Assembly (NCBI GenBank): GCA_015487255.1
Contig: WFQA01000250.1
Coordinates: 1-12,273 of the forward strand
Source: Paracoccaceae bacterium
GTDB lineage: Bacteria > Pseudomonadota > Alphaproteobacteria > Rhodobacterales > Rhodobacteraceae
Length of the DNA stretch: 12,273 nt
Direction: 5' to 3'
Both the position numbers and the translations under genes were made by a program. Every line of letters begins with the position of its first letter. Within the stretch, counting starts at the first letter, position 1. Below the pieces are notes generated by a model. It was not told the origin of the DNA. It saw nothing but the letters and a program-made list of their open reading frames with translations, and ran no database searches. This document shows, one piece after another, positions 5,511 to 12,273 of the stretch.

Positions 5511-6725
5511 ATGACACATATCGTAAATGATGCAATGGCCAAGCGGAATCTGGCGGTGCTGATCGCCGCACAGGCGATATTGGGCAGCCAGATGGCGATC
5601 AGTTTTATTCTTGGCGGGCTGGCCGGGCAATATCTGTCCCCCAACCCGTGCCTCGCCACTTTGCCAATTTCACTGATTATCCTTGGTTCGATGCTGAGCG
5701 CGCCGGTGATGGCCACGGTGATGCAGAAATACGGCCGCCGCGCGGGTTTCATGCTGGGGGTTGTTGCCGGCGGATTGAGCGCCGCACTTCAGGTATATGC
5801 GCTTTACATCCGGTCTTTCGAGCTGTTTTTGGTTGGCGGGTTTCTGACTGGTATCTATATGTCCGCCCAGGGGTTTTATCGCTTTGCCGCCACTGATACG
5901 GCCTCGCCCGAGTTTATGCCCAAGGCGATTTCATGGGTGATGGCGGGGGGGTTGCTAGCTGCAATCATCGGGCCGCAACTGGTGAAGTTGACGCAGGACG
6001 CGCTGCCCGTGCCTTTTGCCGGGGCTTATCTGGCGGTGATTGTCATCAATATCATTGGCATATTCCTGTTCATGGCGCTGAATATTCCCAAGCCGGCGCC
6101 GGTTGAGCCGGGGCAAAGCGCGGGGCGCAGCATCACCCAGCTTTTGCGCACCCCGCAAATTGCTGTGGCGATCATCAGTGCCATGGTGGCTTATTCACTG
6201 ATGAATCTGGTGATGACCTCCACCCCGCTGGCAGTGGTTGGTAACGGTTATCATACCAATCAGGCGGCGGATATCGTTTCGGCTCATGTGTTGGCCATGT
6301 ATGTGCCGTCGTTTTTCACCGGGTATTTTATCTCATGGTTCGGGGTGCGTAAAGTGATTGCCGCCGGGCTTATCCTGCTGGCGGCTGCCGGGCTGACGGC
6401 GCTGAACGGGGTTGAGTTGGTAAACTTTTTCGGCGCGTTGATCCTGCTCGGGGTTGGCTGGAATTTTGCCTTTATCGGTGGCACGACCATGCTGGCGGAA
6501 TCCCATACACCAGAAGAGCGCGGGCGCGTGCAGGGGCTGAATGATTTTCTGGTTTTTGGCATGGTCACTTTGGCCTCGCTTAGCTCTGGCGGGCTGATGA
6601 ACTGCTCCGGGAGCAATGCGCTTGAGGGCTGGCAGGCGGTTAACCTGGCCATGCTGCCGCTGCTGGCACTGGCGGGTGGTGCGTTGATCTGGTTTGGAAT
6701 CACACGCAATAAGCCCGAAATTTAG
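5511..6725 (+). CDS. MFS transporter
   Basis: The 404-residue protein is rich in hydrophobic segments and fits 12 transmembrane helices, the normal size for the major facilitator superfamily. The loop between helices 2 and 3 has YGRRAG (74-79), a degenerate MFS motif A. The matching C-terminal-half region has TPEERGRVQGLNDF. It sits in the inner membrane and probably exports or imports a small molecule by proton coupling; the substrate cannot be told. The ATG at 5511 has only a weak ribosome binding site (GTAAAG). A second ATG at 5535 lies within the same N-terminal tail. The gene ends 19 bases before repeat copy B, whose first hairpin may end its transcript. Confidence 0.85.
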   Translation: MTHIVNDAMAKRNLAVLIAAQAILGSQMAISFILGGLAGQYLSPNPCLATLPISLIILGSMLSAPVMATVMQKYGRRAGFMLGVVAGGLSAALQVYALYIRSFELFLVGGFLTGIYMSAQGFYRFAATDTASPEFMPKAISWVMAGGLLAAIIGPQLVKLTQDALPVPFAGAYLAVIVINIIGIFLFMALNIPKPAPVEPGQSAGRSITQLLRTPQIAVAIISAMVAYSLMNLVMTSTPLAVVGNGYHTNQAADIVSAHVLAMYVPSFFTGYFISWFGVRKVIAAGLILLAAAGLTALNGVELVNFFGALILLGVGWNFAFIGGTTMLAESHTPEERGRVQGLNDFLVFGMVTLASLSSGGLMNCSGSNALEGWQAVNLAMLPLLALAGGALIWFGITRNKPEI

Positions 6726-6744
6726 TGATAAGCTTGAGTTTGTC

Positions 6745-6976
6745 CTGTCGTGCTTTTTGCACGACACGCGCCGACGAGGTGTCCTGAACCAAGGGAGCGC
6801 AGATCCCGACTTCAGGCCGCCGAAGGAGGCGCGCGCCGCGGCACCGCAGTAAAATTCGCTGACATTCCGGCAAGCTTGCCTTTTCCTCTGCGGGGGCAAG
6901 CCCCCACTCGGAAAAGGCACTTTATCAGCAAAGCTGAACAGTGTCTGGCGACGCCGATGGCCTCGCTGTGCTCGGC
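6745..6976 (-). repeat. Structured intergenic repeat, copy B (inverted relative to copy A)
   Basis: This is the reverse-complement partner of 3277-3510, 232 bases long, with 6874-6920 identical to the copy A core. The long GCCTTTTCC/GGAAAAGGC hairpin (6878-6918) is perfect. The terminal hairpin keeps the same 8-bp stem TGTCGTGC/GCACGACA (6746-6753/6759-6766), but its loop is TTTTT instead of TGAC. The GGGAGC hairpin of copy A has one mismatch here, and the TTTTCAGC hairpin has decayed. It lies between the convergent MFS and phytoene-synthase-like genes, the same kind of place as copy A. Long reading frames crossing it on both strands are not credible genes. Confidence 0.8.
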
Positions 6977-7002
6977 GGCCCTCGCTGAAATGGCCCCTAT
7001 TT

Positions 7003-7767
7003 TCACCAGCGCCCGGTCAGCCGTCTCCATTTTTGGCTTGCCATTCGCCGTGCCGGGGATTCCTCCAGCAAGCCCGCAGCGATGTTTTTGGGCCGTGTTT
7101 TTGCCTCGGCCAAGGTGGCATCAGCCCGCCAGCCTGCCAGAAGGGCAGGGGCGAGGTGGCGGGGCAGGTTGGAGCGATTGGCGCGCGCTTGGTTGAGCCG
7201 ATCTATGGCCGAATTCACAATATCGCTGGCTGGCTCGGGCAGCGGCTTGCAGCCTCGGGCTTTAAGTGCAGGCACCGCGCGCAGCAGATTGGCCACGCCG
7301 GCCCCATAGGCGAAATCACGGATGACCGGCAGGGTTTCGGGCGTTGCACCAAGCACCCTTGCCGCCAGTCCCATCACCGTGCCGGAGGTGGCGTCGATAT
7401 AGCTGTCAAATGCCTCCCGATCCGTATGGGGGGCGGTATAAAGGTCAAAATGCCGGGCTTTTATCAGCGTGATAAACAGGGTTTGGGGCAGGTTGTGGTC
7501 AAAGATCACCTCACGCAGGGCGGGCAGTATCTCGTGGCTGGTAGGCACCTCTCCGCGGTAGATATCGGTAATCGCATCATCCCACCAGCACAGGCGCATT
7601 TGTGCCACCAGTGGCTCACGGCTGGCCCAGGGCGCGCGGGCGATTTCCAGATTCACCGCATAAATCGCTATCAGGGCAGCGCGGCCTTCTGGTGGTGCAG
7701 CCTGGGCAGAGAGGTGACGGTCCGGGTCGCCTGCTTTCACCAGCTTTTCACAGGCGGTAAAGCTCAT
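7003..7767 (-). CDS. Squalene/phytoene synthase-like protein without catalytic aspartates (NDUFAF6-like)
   Basis: The protein has 254 residues with the trans-isoprenyl synthase fold pattern: ALIAIYAVNLEIARAPW (31-47), MRLCWWDDAITDIYRGE (57-73), and YIDATSGTVMGLAARVLG (123-140). True synthases need two Asp-rich DxxxD motifs. Here the first is replaced by the YAVNLEIARA stretch and the second by NLLRAVPALKARGCKPLP. This is the pattern of NDUFAF6, a mitochondrial complex I assembly factor with a dead synthase fold, and of its alphaproteobacterial relatives. A role in carotenoid or hopanoid synthesis is therefore unlikely; a complex I-related role is inference. The ATG overlaps the methyltransferase stop by four bases, so the two are translationally coupled. 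The stop lies 26 bases from repeat copy B. Confidence 0.8.
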   Translation of the reverse strand: MSFTACEKLVKAGDPDRHLSAQAAPPEGRAALIAIYAVNLEIARAPWASREPLVAQMRLCWWDDAITDIYRGEVPTSHEILPALREVIFDHNLPQTLFITLIKARHFDLYTAPHTDREAFDSYIDATSGTVMGLAARVLGATPETLPVIRDFAYGAGVANLLRAVPALKARGCKPLPEPASDIVNSAIDRLNQARANRSNLPRHLAPALLAGWRADATLAEAKTRPKNIAAGLLEESPARRMASQKWRRLTGRW

Positions 7768-8471
7768 GCCGGTTCCATCAGGTAGACCACATAATCATAT
7801 TCGCCAAAATGGGCATCATATAGCGCGATTTCAGCTTCGGTTTCGGCGAGCACAGCATCCATCACCGTGCTTTTCCCCCTGAGGCGGGCGATATTGGCGC
7901 GAAGGGCGTTGTAATAATCCTGCCAGCCTGTGCGCCCCAGTGGTTCGGCGTTGAGCACATGATAGCCGCTGGCCTCGATGCGCCCGGCAAGGCCGTTGAG
8001 GCTATCCATTTGCGGATAGGCCTTTCCCCAAAAGGCCTTGGCTTTTGCGCTTGGCTTCCCCAGCCAGACCACCTCGGAAAACCCTATTTTGCCGCCGGGG
8101 CGCAGGTGACCACGCCAGGCCTCCAGCGCGGTTTCCACTCCGGTGAAATAAACCGCCCCCGCGCACCAGATCAGGTCAAACCCGCCATCGACCCAGAGCA
8201 TGTCTCCCACTCTGAAATCCGCCTGAAGCCCGCGCGCCCTGGCGGCATTGATAAACGCTTCCTGCGTATCAACCCCGACCAGTTCCACCCCCGGCAGGGC
8301 GCGCAGGATGGTCTCGCTATCCGCCCCCGAGCCGCAGGCGGCATCGAGCACCCGGCCCAGCGGCGGGGTGTCGGCGATCTCCAGCACATTGAGCAGGCTG
8401 TTGACACTGCCCGGCCCCTCGCGCGGCAGGCCGGCATACAGCTCCATGAAAGCTTCAAATTCTTCAGACAT
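7764..8471 (-). CDS. Class I SAM-dependent methyltransferase
   Basis: The protein has 235 residues. It has the Rossmann-type motif I VLDAACGSGADSETI (41-55), the acidic ribose-binding end of strand 2 LVGVDTQ (64-70), GDMLW (89-93), and the post-motif LRPGGKIGFSEVVWLG (123-138). The substrate is unknown; a small molecule is more likely than DNA or RNA, as in Methyltransf_11/25 proteins. The start at 8471 is chosen over an in-frame one at 8522 because an AAGGGG stretch lies about eight bases upstream and MSEEFEAFMELY opens the conserved part. The stop overlaps the next start (ATGA), linking it to the phytoene-synthase-like gene. Confidence 0.85.
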   Translation of the reverse strand: MSEEFEAFMELYAGLPREGPGSVNSLLNVLEIADTPPLGRVLDAACGSGADSETILRALPGVELVGVDTQEAFINAARARGLQADFRVGDMLWVDGGFDLIWCAGAVYFTGVETALEAWRGHLRPGGKIGFSEVVWLGKPSAKAKAFWGKAYPQMDSLNGLAGRIEASGYHVLNAEPLGRTGWQDYYNALRANIARLRGKSTVMDAVLAETEAEIALYDAHFGEYDYVVYLMEPA

Positions 8472-8546
8472 CCGGCGCGCCCCTTTCCTGATCCTTGATA
8501 TCCGTCCGCCTGCCAGCGTCAATGCTTTTTATGCTGATGCGGCAAA

Positions 8547-9134
8547 TCATGGGGCAGGCTTTGCATCATCAGCAAAGATCTGATCAAGGCCGGGGGCCAG
8601 CATCTTGTGTAGAAAATGCTCCACCTCCTCGCTGCCCCAGTGGGGGTTGTGATCCAGCCACCATGTAAGCACGCCAATAATGGCCGTAACGGTAAAATGC
8701 TCTGCCGCGTTGCTGGTGGTTTTGGAATGGGGCTTACCATGGGGCCGGCTTGCAAAATCCTTCTGCACCAGATCAAACAGGATTTTGCGGATATGCTTGA
8801 CCGCCAGTTCTCCGCCTCTCTCTCCGGCAAGGGCGCGGTATAGCCGCCGGTCCATATCCACATGCTGGAATAGCAAGGTGACATAGCGCATCCGCCCCGC
8901 TCCACCTTGGGCAAGGGTGGCCTGCAAGGCCCGCTCCAGAGGCCGGAAAGCATCCAGAAACACCGCATCCTTGGCGGAATAATGCATATAGAAGGTGGAG
9001 CGCCCGATATTGGCGCGCTCCACCATATCCTGCACGCTGATCGCCTCATACCCCTTTTCAAGGATCAGCTCGACCAGCGCTGTGCGCAAGGCCTGCTTGG
9101 TGCGCTCTACGCGTCGATCCGGTTTTTTATTCAT
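8547..9134 (-). CDS. TetR/AcrR-family transcriptional regulator
   Basis: The protein has 195 residues. The N-terminal TetR helix-turn-helix is clear at about 11-56: RTKQALRTALVELILEKGYE, then ISVQDMVERANIGRSTFYMH. The rest is a helical ligand and dimer domain with FHxxM-like ends. The start at 9134 is set by a strong GGAGGAA ribosome binding site 5-8 bases upstream; an in-frame start at 9164 lacks one. It is divergent from the small gene at 9279, and the shared 144-base region holds strong dyads. It probably represses itself and that gene, and perhaps the methyltransferase genes downstream. The inducer is unknown. Confidence 0.88.
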   Translation of the reverse strand: MNKKPDRRVERTKQALRTALVELILEKGYEAISVQDMVERANIGRSTFYMHYSAKDAVFLDAFRPLERALQATLAQGGAGRMRYVTLLFQHVDMDRRLYRALAGERGGELAVKHIRKILFDLVQKDFASRPHGKPHSKTTSNAAEHFTVTAIIGVLTWWLDHNPHWGSEEVEHFLHKMLAPGLDQIFADDAKPAP

Positions 9135-9278
9135 CTTTTCCTCCGTTATGGCAATGGTTATCACCCTTTGTCAGATATTGGACATTTCGACGGGTTTGTT
9201 CGTTGTAACCCTTTGCCTTGCTATATATTTATTCAGACACAATGTCCAATAACGGGCATTGAGTGCAAGGAGAACATC
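9135..9278. promoter_or_regulatory. Divergent control region with TetR-type operator dyads
   Basis: TATTGGACATT (9176-9186) and AATGTCCAATA (9241-9251) are perfect 11-bp inverted copies 54 bases apart. The right copy also starts a local near-palindrome, AATGTCC-N6-GGGCATT (9241-9260). Between them TTGTAA and TATATT/TATTTA make a possible rightward promoter. Near-direct repeats TTATCACCCTTTG and TTGTAACCCTTTG occur at about 9158 and 9203. The simplest reading is a pair of binding sites for the adjacent TetR protein that could form a loop. Confidence 0.5.
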
Positions 9279-9674
9279 ATGCCATATCTGATTACCGCCC
9301 ATTCCACCAAGCCGGGTAAAGAGGCGCTTTACGAGCAATTTCTGGAGCAGCGCAAATTGTGGTTTGTCCGCAATCTTCCGGGCATTACCAGCTATCGGGT
9401 GTTTCGCACCGAGCAGCGCTTTGACCCCAGCGGGCAGGCCCCGAATGACATCCGCTTTACGGTCATGGCGATCATCGAATACGAGGGTGATCCCGAGGTG
9501 ATGACCGCGCTTTATACCAGCGATAACTGGCTGAAATTCATGGATGAATATATCCATGTGCTGGAGGATGACGCGCCGCTTTATCTGGCCCATGAGGTGC
9601 AGGAAACCGGCAAGCTGAGTCGGGCGGCCTTTCAAGCAGAGGCCTGTAATTGCGCGGATACGGACGCCGCGTAA
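9279..9674 (+). CDS. Small conserved-type protein, possibly a dimeric alpha/beta barrel
   Basis: The protein has 131 residues and I do not recognise a named family with certainty. The pattern MPYLITAHSTKPGKEALYEQ, LPGITSYRVFR, RFTVMAIIEYEGDPEVM and YIHVLEDDAPLYLAHEVQE alternates strands and helices like ferredoxin-fold dimeric alpha/beta-barrel proteins (EthD or antibiotic-monooxygenase type). It could be an enzyme of small aromatic or peroxidised compounds, but no catalytic residue can be named. The start is fixed by AAGGAGA five bases upstream. It is divergent from the TetR gene and shares its operators, so it is a likely target of that regulator. The C-terminus has an unusual CNC motif. 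It ends 18 bases from the convergent cimA. Confidence 0.75.
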   Translation: MPYLITAHSTKPGKEALYEQFLEQRKLWFVRNLPGITSYRVFRTEQRFDPSGQAPNDIRFTVMAIIEYEGDPEVMTALYTSDNWLKFMDEYIHVLEDDAPLYLAHEVQETGKLSRAAFQAEACNCADTDAA

Positions 9675-9692
9675 GAAGCTGGCTCAGAGGGT

Positions 9693-11312
9693 CTAAGCCT
9701 TTGGGGTATCGCGGATCAGCTTCCAGCGGATGGCGTCGAGCAGCGCCTGAAACGAGGCATCGACAATATTGGCCGAGACCCCAACGGTGGACCAGCGCTG
9801 CCCCGCGCTATCCTCTGAATCAATCAGCACCCTTGTGACCGCCTCGGTGCCGCCATTGGTGATGCGCACCTTGAAATCCACCAGCCGCATATCATTGATG
9901 ATCTCCTGATAAGGCCCAAGGTCTTTGGCCAGCGCTTTTGCCAGCGCATTGACCGGCCCACTATCCTTGCCATGGATATCAAGGCTGTCAGAGACCGAAA
10001 GCCGCTTCACCCCGTCAACCTTGACCGCCACCACGGCTTCGGAAAGGGTCACCACCTTGTTGGCCTTGTTCTTGCGCCGCTCCACCGTAACCCGGTAACG
10101 CTTGACCTCGAAAAACTGCGGCAATTCACCCAGCACCTCGCGGGCCAGCAGCTCAAAGCTGGCTTGGGCGCTATCGTAGGCATAACCACGGTCTTCGCGC
10201 GCCTTTACCCGGTCCAGGATCTCCCCCAGCCTCGGGTCCCCCTTGGTGATTTTAATGCCCGCGTCCTTGAGCCGGGCGCGCAGGTTGCTCTGCCCGGCCT
10301 GGTTGGACATCGGCACCAAGCGGGCATTGCCCACGCTCTCGGGCGGGATATGCTCATAGGTTGTCGGGTCTTTCAGGATGGCGCTGGCATGCAGCCCCGC
10401 CTTATGGGTAAAGGCCGAGGCGCCAACATAGGCCGCACTCGGGTTTGGCACGCGGTTGAGGATGTCATCCAGCATACGCGAGAGCTTTGTCAGCCCCGCC
10501 AGCCGCGCCTTGGGCACGCCGATATCATAGCGGGTGCGGTATGGCTCCTTGAGCAGCAAGGTGGGGATCAGGGTGACAAGGTTGGCATTGCCGCAGCGCT
10601 CGCCCAGCCCATTGAGCGTGCCTTGAATTTGCCGCGCCCCGGCATCGACCGCCGCAAGGGTGTTGGCGGCGGCGTGCTCGGTATCATTATGGGTGTGAAT
10701 GCCGATATGGTCGCCCGGCACACCCGCTTTGATGATGGCCTTGACGCCCGCCTTGATATCCTCGGGCAGCGCGCCGCCATTGGTATCACACAGCACCACC
10801 CAGCGGGCACCGGCGTGGTAGGCCTCAAGGCAGCATTTGAGGGCGTAATCGGGGTTGGCCTTATAGCCGTCAAAGAAATGCTCGGCGTCAAACAGCACCT
10901 CGCGGCCAAGGCTGCGCAGATGGGCAATGCTTTGGGAGATGTTCTCGATATTGACGGGCAGGTCGATACCAAGCGCGGTGGTGACATGAAAATCATGGGT
11001 CTTGCCGACAAGGCAAATCGCGGGGGTGCCGGCATTGGCGACCCCCGCCAGCACCTCGTCATTCGCCGCCGAGCGCCCGGCGCGCTTGGTCATGCCAAAG
11101 GCGGTGAAGGTGGCGGATTGCAGCTTCGGGGCCTTGTCGAAAAACTCGGAATCCGTCGGGTTGGCCCCCGGCCAGCCACCTTCGACATAGTCAATGCCAA
11201 GATCATCGAGCGCCAGCGCGATGCGGGTCTTGTCCTCGGCGGAGAAATCCACGCCCTGGGTTTGCTGGCCGTCGCGCAGAGTGGTGTCGTAGAGATAGAG
11301 GCGTTCACGCAT
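9693..11312 (-). CDS. cimA: (R)-citramalate synthase
   Basis: The 539-residue protein is the normal length for CimA, which condenses pyruvate and acetyl-CoA to citramalate in the threonine-independent isoleucine pathway. Features are the opening YLYDTTLRDGQQTQGVDFS (7-25, catalytic Arg-Asp), the metal-binding HTHND (206-210), GTLNGLGERCGNANL (231-245), THKAGLHASAI (302-312), and a C-terminal LeuA-dimer-type regulatory domain (about 400-530, GPVNALAKAL, FKVRITNGGTEA). GVDFS after QQTQ is typical of CimA rather than isopropylmalate synthase. The ATG at 11312 has CGGAG about eight bases upstream; an in-frame start at 11342 lies inside the palindrome and is rejected. Feedback control by isoleucine is known for the family. 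It lies downstream of cysS in the same direction with 246 bases between. Confidence 0.93.
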   Translation of the reverse strand: MRERLYLYDTTLRDGQQTQGVDFSAEDKTRIALALDDLGIDYVEGGWPGANPTDSEFFDKAPKLQSATFTAFGMTKRAGRSAANDEVLAGVANAGTPAICLVGKTHDFHVTTALGIDLPVNIENISQSIAHLRSLGREVLFDAEHFFDGYKANPDYALKCCLEAYHAGARWVVLCDTNGGALPEDIKAGVKAIIKAGVPGDHIGIHTHNDTEHAAANTLAAVDAGARQIQGTLNGLGERCGNANLVTLIPTLLLKEPYRTRYDIGVPKARLAGLTKLSRMLDDILNRVPNPSAAYVGASAFTHKAGLHASAILKDPTTYEHIPPESVGNARLVPMSNQAGQSNLRARLKDAGIKITKGDPRLGEILDRVKAREDRGYAYDSAQASFELLAREVLGELPQFFEVKRYRVTVERRKNKANKVVTLSEAVVAVKVDGVKRLSVSDSLDIHGKDSGPVNALAKALAKDLGPYQEIINDMRLVDFKVRITNGGTEAVTRVLIDSEDSAGQRWSTVGVSANIVDASFQALLDAIRWKLIRDTPKA

Positions 11313-11322
11313 AATATTCTCC

Positions 11323-11391
11323 GTAGGGTGCGTGGTCCCCACGCACCGTTGGCCAAACGCGGGATCGGTGCGTGGGGACCACGCACCCTAC
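11323..11391. repeat. 69-bp nested palindrome upstream of cimA
   Basis: A perfect 25-bp inverted repeat (11323-11347 and 11367-11391) surrounds a 19-base spacer. Each arm is itself a hairpin: GGTGCGTGG/CCACGCACC with a 3-base loop (11327-11347 and 11367-11387). The spacer contains the palindrome TTGGCCAA (11349-11356). The sequence ends one base before the cimA ribosome binding site. It resembles REP-like palindromic repeats that are scattered in many genomes. If transcribed, it would put a very stable structure in the cimA leader. Confidence 0.85.
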
Positions 11392-11558
11392 AAACACACC
11401 TCGCCCGGCTTGCCGGGCAGCGCCCGCCCCTCCCCCCGGGAGGGCGCTTTGAAACGCCGGGACTAGACGAATGGTTTTGCCAGCTATAACGGCGCGCTCA
11501 GCCAAACCCGAGCAAACGCCCCCCCAGGCTCGGGCGCTGCCCTGTGTTTGGGATAGGG
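11392..11558 (-). other. cysS-cimA intergenic remainder with a possible cysS terminator
   Basis: This 167-base stretch holds no credible gene. It contains GC-rich stems: CCCGGC-TT-GCCGGG near 11404-11417, a C-tract/GGGAGGG fold near 11430-11447, and CCCGAGC/GCTCGGG (11507-11513/11528-11534), 24 bases past the cysS stop on the minus strand and followed there by TTT. The last could be a weak terminator of cysS. No clear cimA promoter is visible. Confidence 0.35.
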
Positions 11559-12273
11559 TCATTTGAGGGCCTCCAGTTTGGCGGGGTCGAAGCTTGCTTC
11601 CAGTTCATAGGTCACATCTGTCTTGCCAATCATAAGCTTCACGCCCGCGCCCACAAGAGCCGCTTTAAGCCGATCGGCTTCTCCCCAATTTTTTTCTTCC
11701 CGCGCGGTTTTAAGCTGTCCTACAAGATTGTCGACAAGATACGCGCCTTCAACCACATGCGTTACATCCTGATGCAGCCCGTCTTCCCAATGCTCGCCAA
11801 AACCCAAAAGCTTGATGGACGCGAATAGACGTTCAAGCTGTTCTTTTTCCCCGCCCTTTGATAGCGCATGAAGCCGAGCAAAAGCCTTGGATGTGTTTAA
11901 ATCATCCTTCAAAGCATCGAGAAAACCAACATCAGGGCGCATTGTCGACTCCACGCCCTGAAGTTGCTTTCTCCACTTCCTCAGCGTCGCCTCCGCCTCC
12001 CGCACCTTCTTCTCGGTCCAATCCATCGGCGAGCGATAATGCGTGCTCAGCAATACAAACCGTATCACCTCGCCCGGCACACCTTGCTCCAGCAAATCCC
12101 GCACCGTAAAGAAATTGCCCAAGCTTTTGGACATCTTCTTCCCCTCGACCTGCAACATCTCGTTATGCAGCCAATACCGCGCAAACTCCCCCGAAGGGTT
12201 GGCGCAGCAGCTTTGTGCGATCTCGTTTTCGTGGTGCGGGAATTGCAAATCCAGCCCGCCGCCGTGGATGTCA
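11559..12273 (-). CDS. cysS: Cysteinyl-tRNA synthetase, C-terminal half (cut by window end)
   Basis: The frame enters at the window edge and runs about 237 codons to TGA. It begins in the class I catalytic domain with IHGGGLDLQFPHHENEIAQ, the CysRS signature whose histidines and glutamate help bind the zinc that selects cysteine. It continues through LQVEGKKMSKSLGN with the KMSKS loop that contacts ATP, and the DALG-type region (RFVLLSTHYRSPMDW, FLDALKDDLNTSKAFARLHAL). The end is a helical tRNA-binding part. Full enzymes are about 460 residues, so the HIGH motif and N-terminus lie beyond the window. The gene is essential and looks intact as far as seen. It precedes cimA in the same direction. 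Confidence 0.95.
   Translation of the reverse strand, partial: DIHGGGLDLQFPHHENEIAQSCCANPSGEFARYWLHNEMLQVEGKKMSKSLGNFFTVRDLLEQGVPGEVIRFVLLSTHYRSPMDWTEKKVREAEATLRKWRKQLQGVESTMRPDVGFLDALKDDLNTSKAFARLHALSKGGEKEQLERLFASIKLLGFGEHWEDGLHQDVTHVVEGAYLVDNLVGQLKTAREEKNWGEADRLKAALVGAGVKLMIGKTDVTYELEASFDPAKLEALK

Noticed and set aside
6333..6920. 195-codon minus-strand frame covering repeat copy B and the end of the MFS gene
   Set aside because: Its N-terminal part reads the repeat and the rest is antisense to the transporter. Similar peptides may be annotated elsewhere because the repeat is dispersed.
8907..9278. Upstream extension of the 131-residue protein
   Set aside because: The extension is antisense to the TetR gene and crosses the operators; the real start at 9279 has a strong ribosome binding site.
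9972..11489. 505-codon open frame on the plus strand
   Set aside because: It lies antisense to cimA, whose motifs are unmistakable; the frame is open only because of GC-rich codon bias, and it runs through the palindrome.
1..12273. CRISPR array, tRNA or rRNA genes
   Set aside because: No regularly spaced identical repeats, no cloverleaf with a T-loop and CCA end, and no conserved rRNA stretch were seen by eye on either strand.

Overview
The window looks like chromosomal DNA of a marine-type alphaproteobacterium, most likely Rhodobacterales. This is inferred from the moderately high GC content, the character of the proteins, and the cysS-cimA neighbourhood. It is not proven from the sequence alone.

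Positions 1-2300 look like an accessory scar. They hold the 3' end of an IS256-family transposase with its right terminal inverted repeat, a small excisionase-like helix-turn-helix gene, and a long 5'-truncated molybdopterin oxidoreductase of the arsenite oxidase (AioA) / iodate reductase (IdrA) type. An overlapping-hairpin site follows, and then the last ~36 codons of a VOC-family gene. That VOC remnant is still coupled (ATGA) to a DUF1801 gene, which suggests the accessory block joined the resident chromosome inside the VOC gene.

Positions 2648-3223 carry a periplasmic DUF411 metal-binding protein behind a promoter with a 19-bp spacer and a dyad, as in MerR/CueR-controlled promoters. No merR-like gene is visible.

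Positions 3277-3510 and 6745-6976 are two inverted copies of a ~233-bp structured intergenic repeat. Each lies between convergent genes. Between them is a leftward cluster: AlkA-type DNA glycosylase, esterase, then an AraC-like regulator broken by an in-frame amber codon. A divergent MFS transporter gene lies to its right.

Positions 7003-9674 hold a leftward, overlapping pair: a SAM methyltransferase followed by a squalene/phytoene-synthase-like protein without catalytic aspartates (NDUFAF6-like). Next is a TetR regulator divergent from a small probable alpha/beta-barrel protein, with a dyad-rich shared control region.

Positions 9693-12273 are core metabolism on the minus strand: citramalate synthase (cimA, isoleucine pathway) and the 3' half of cysteinyl-tRNA synthetase (cysS). 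A 69-bp nested palindrome sits directly upstream of the cimA ribosome binding site.

I saw no rRNA, tRNA or CRISPR array. The least explained signals are the structured repeat family, the truncated Aio/Idr subunit beside mobile DNA, and the nested palindrome before cimA.
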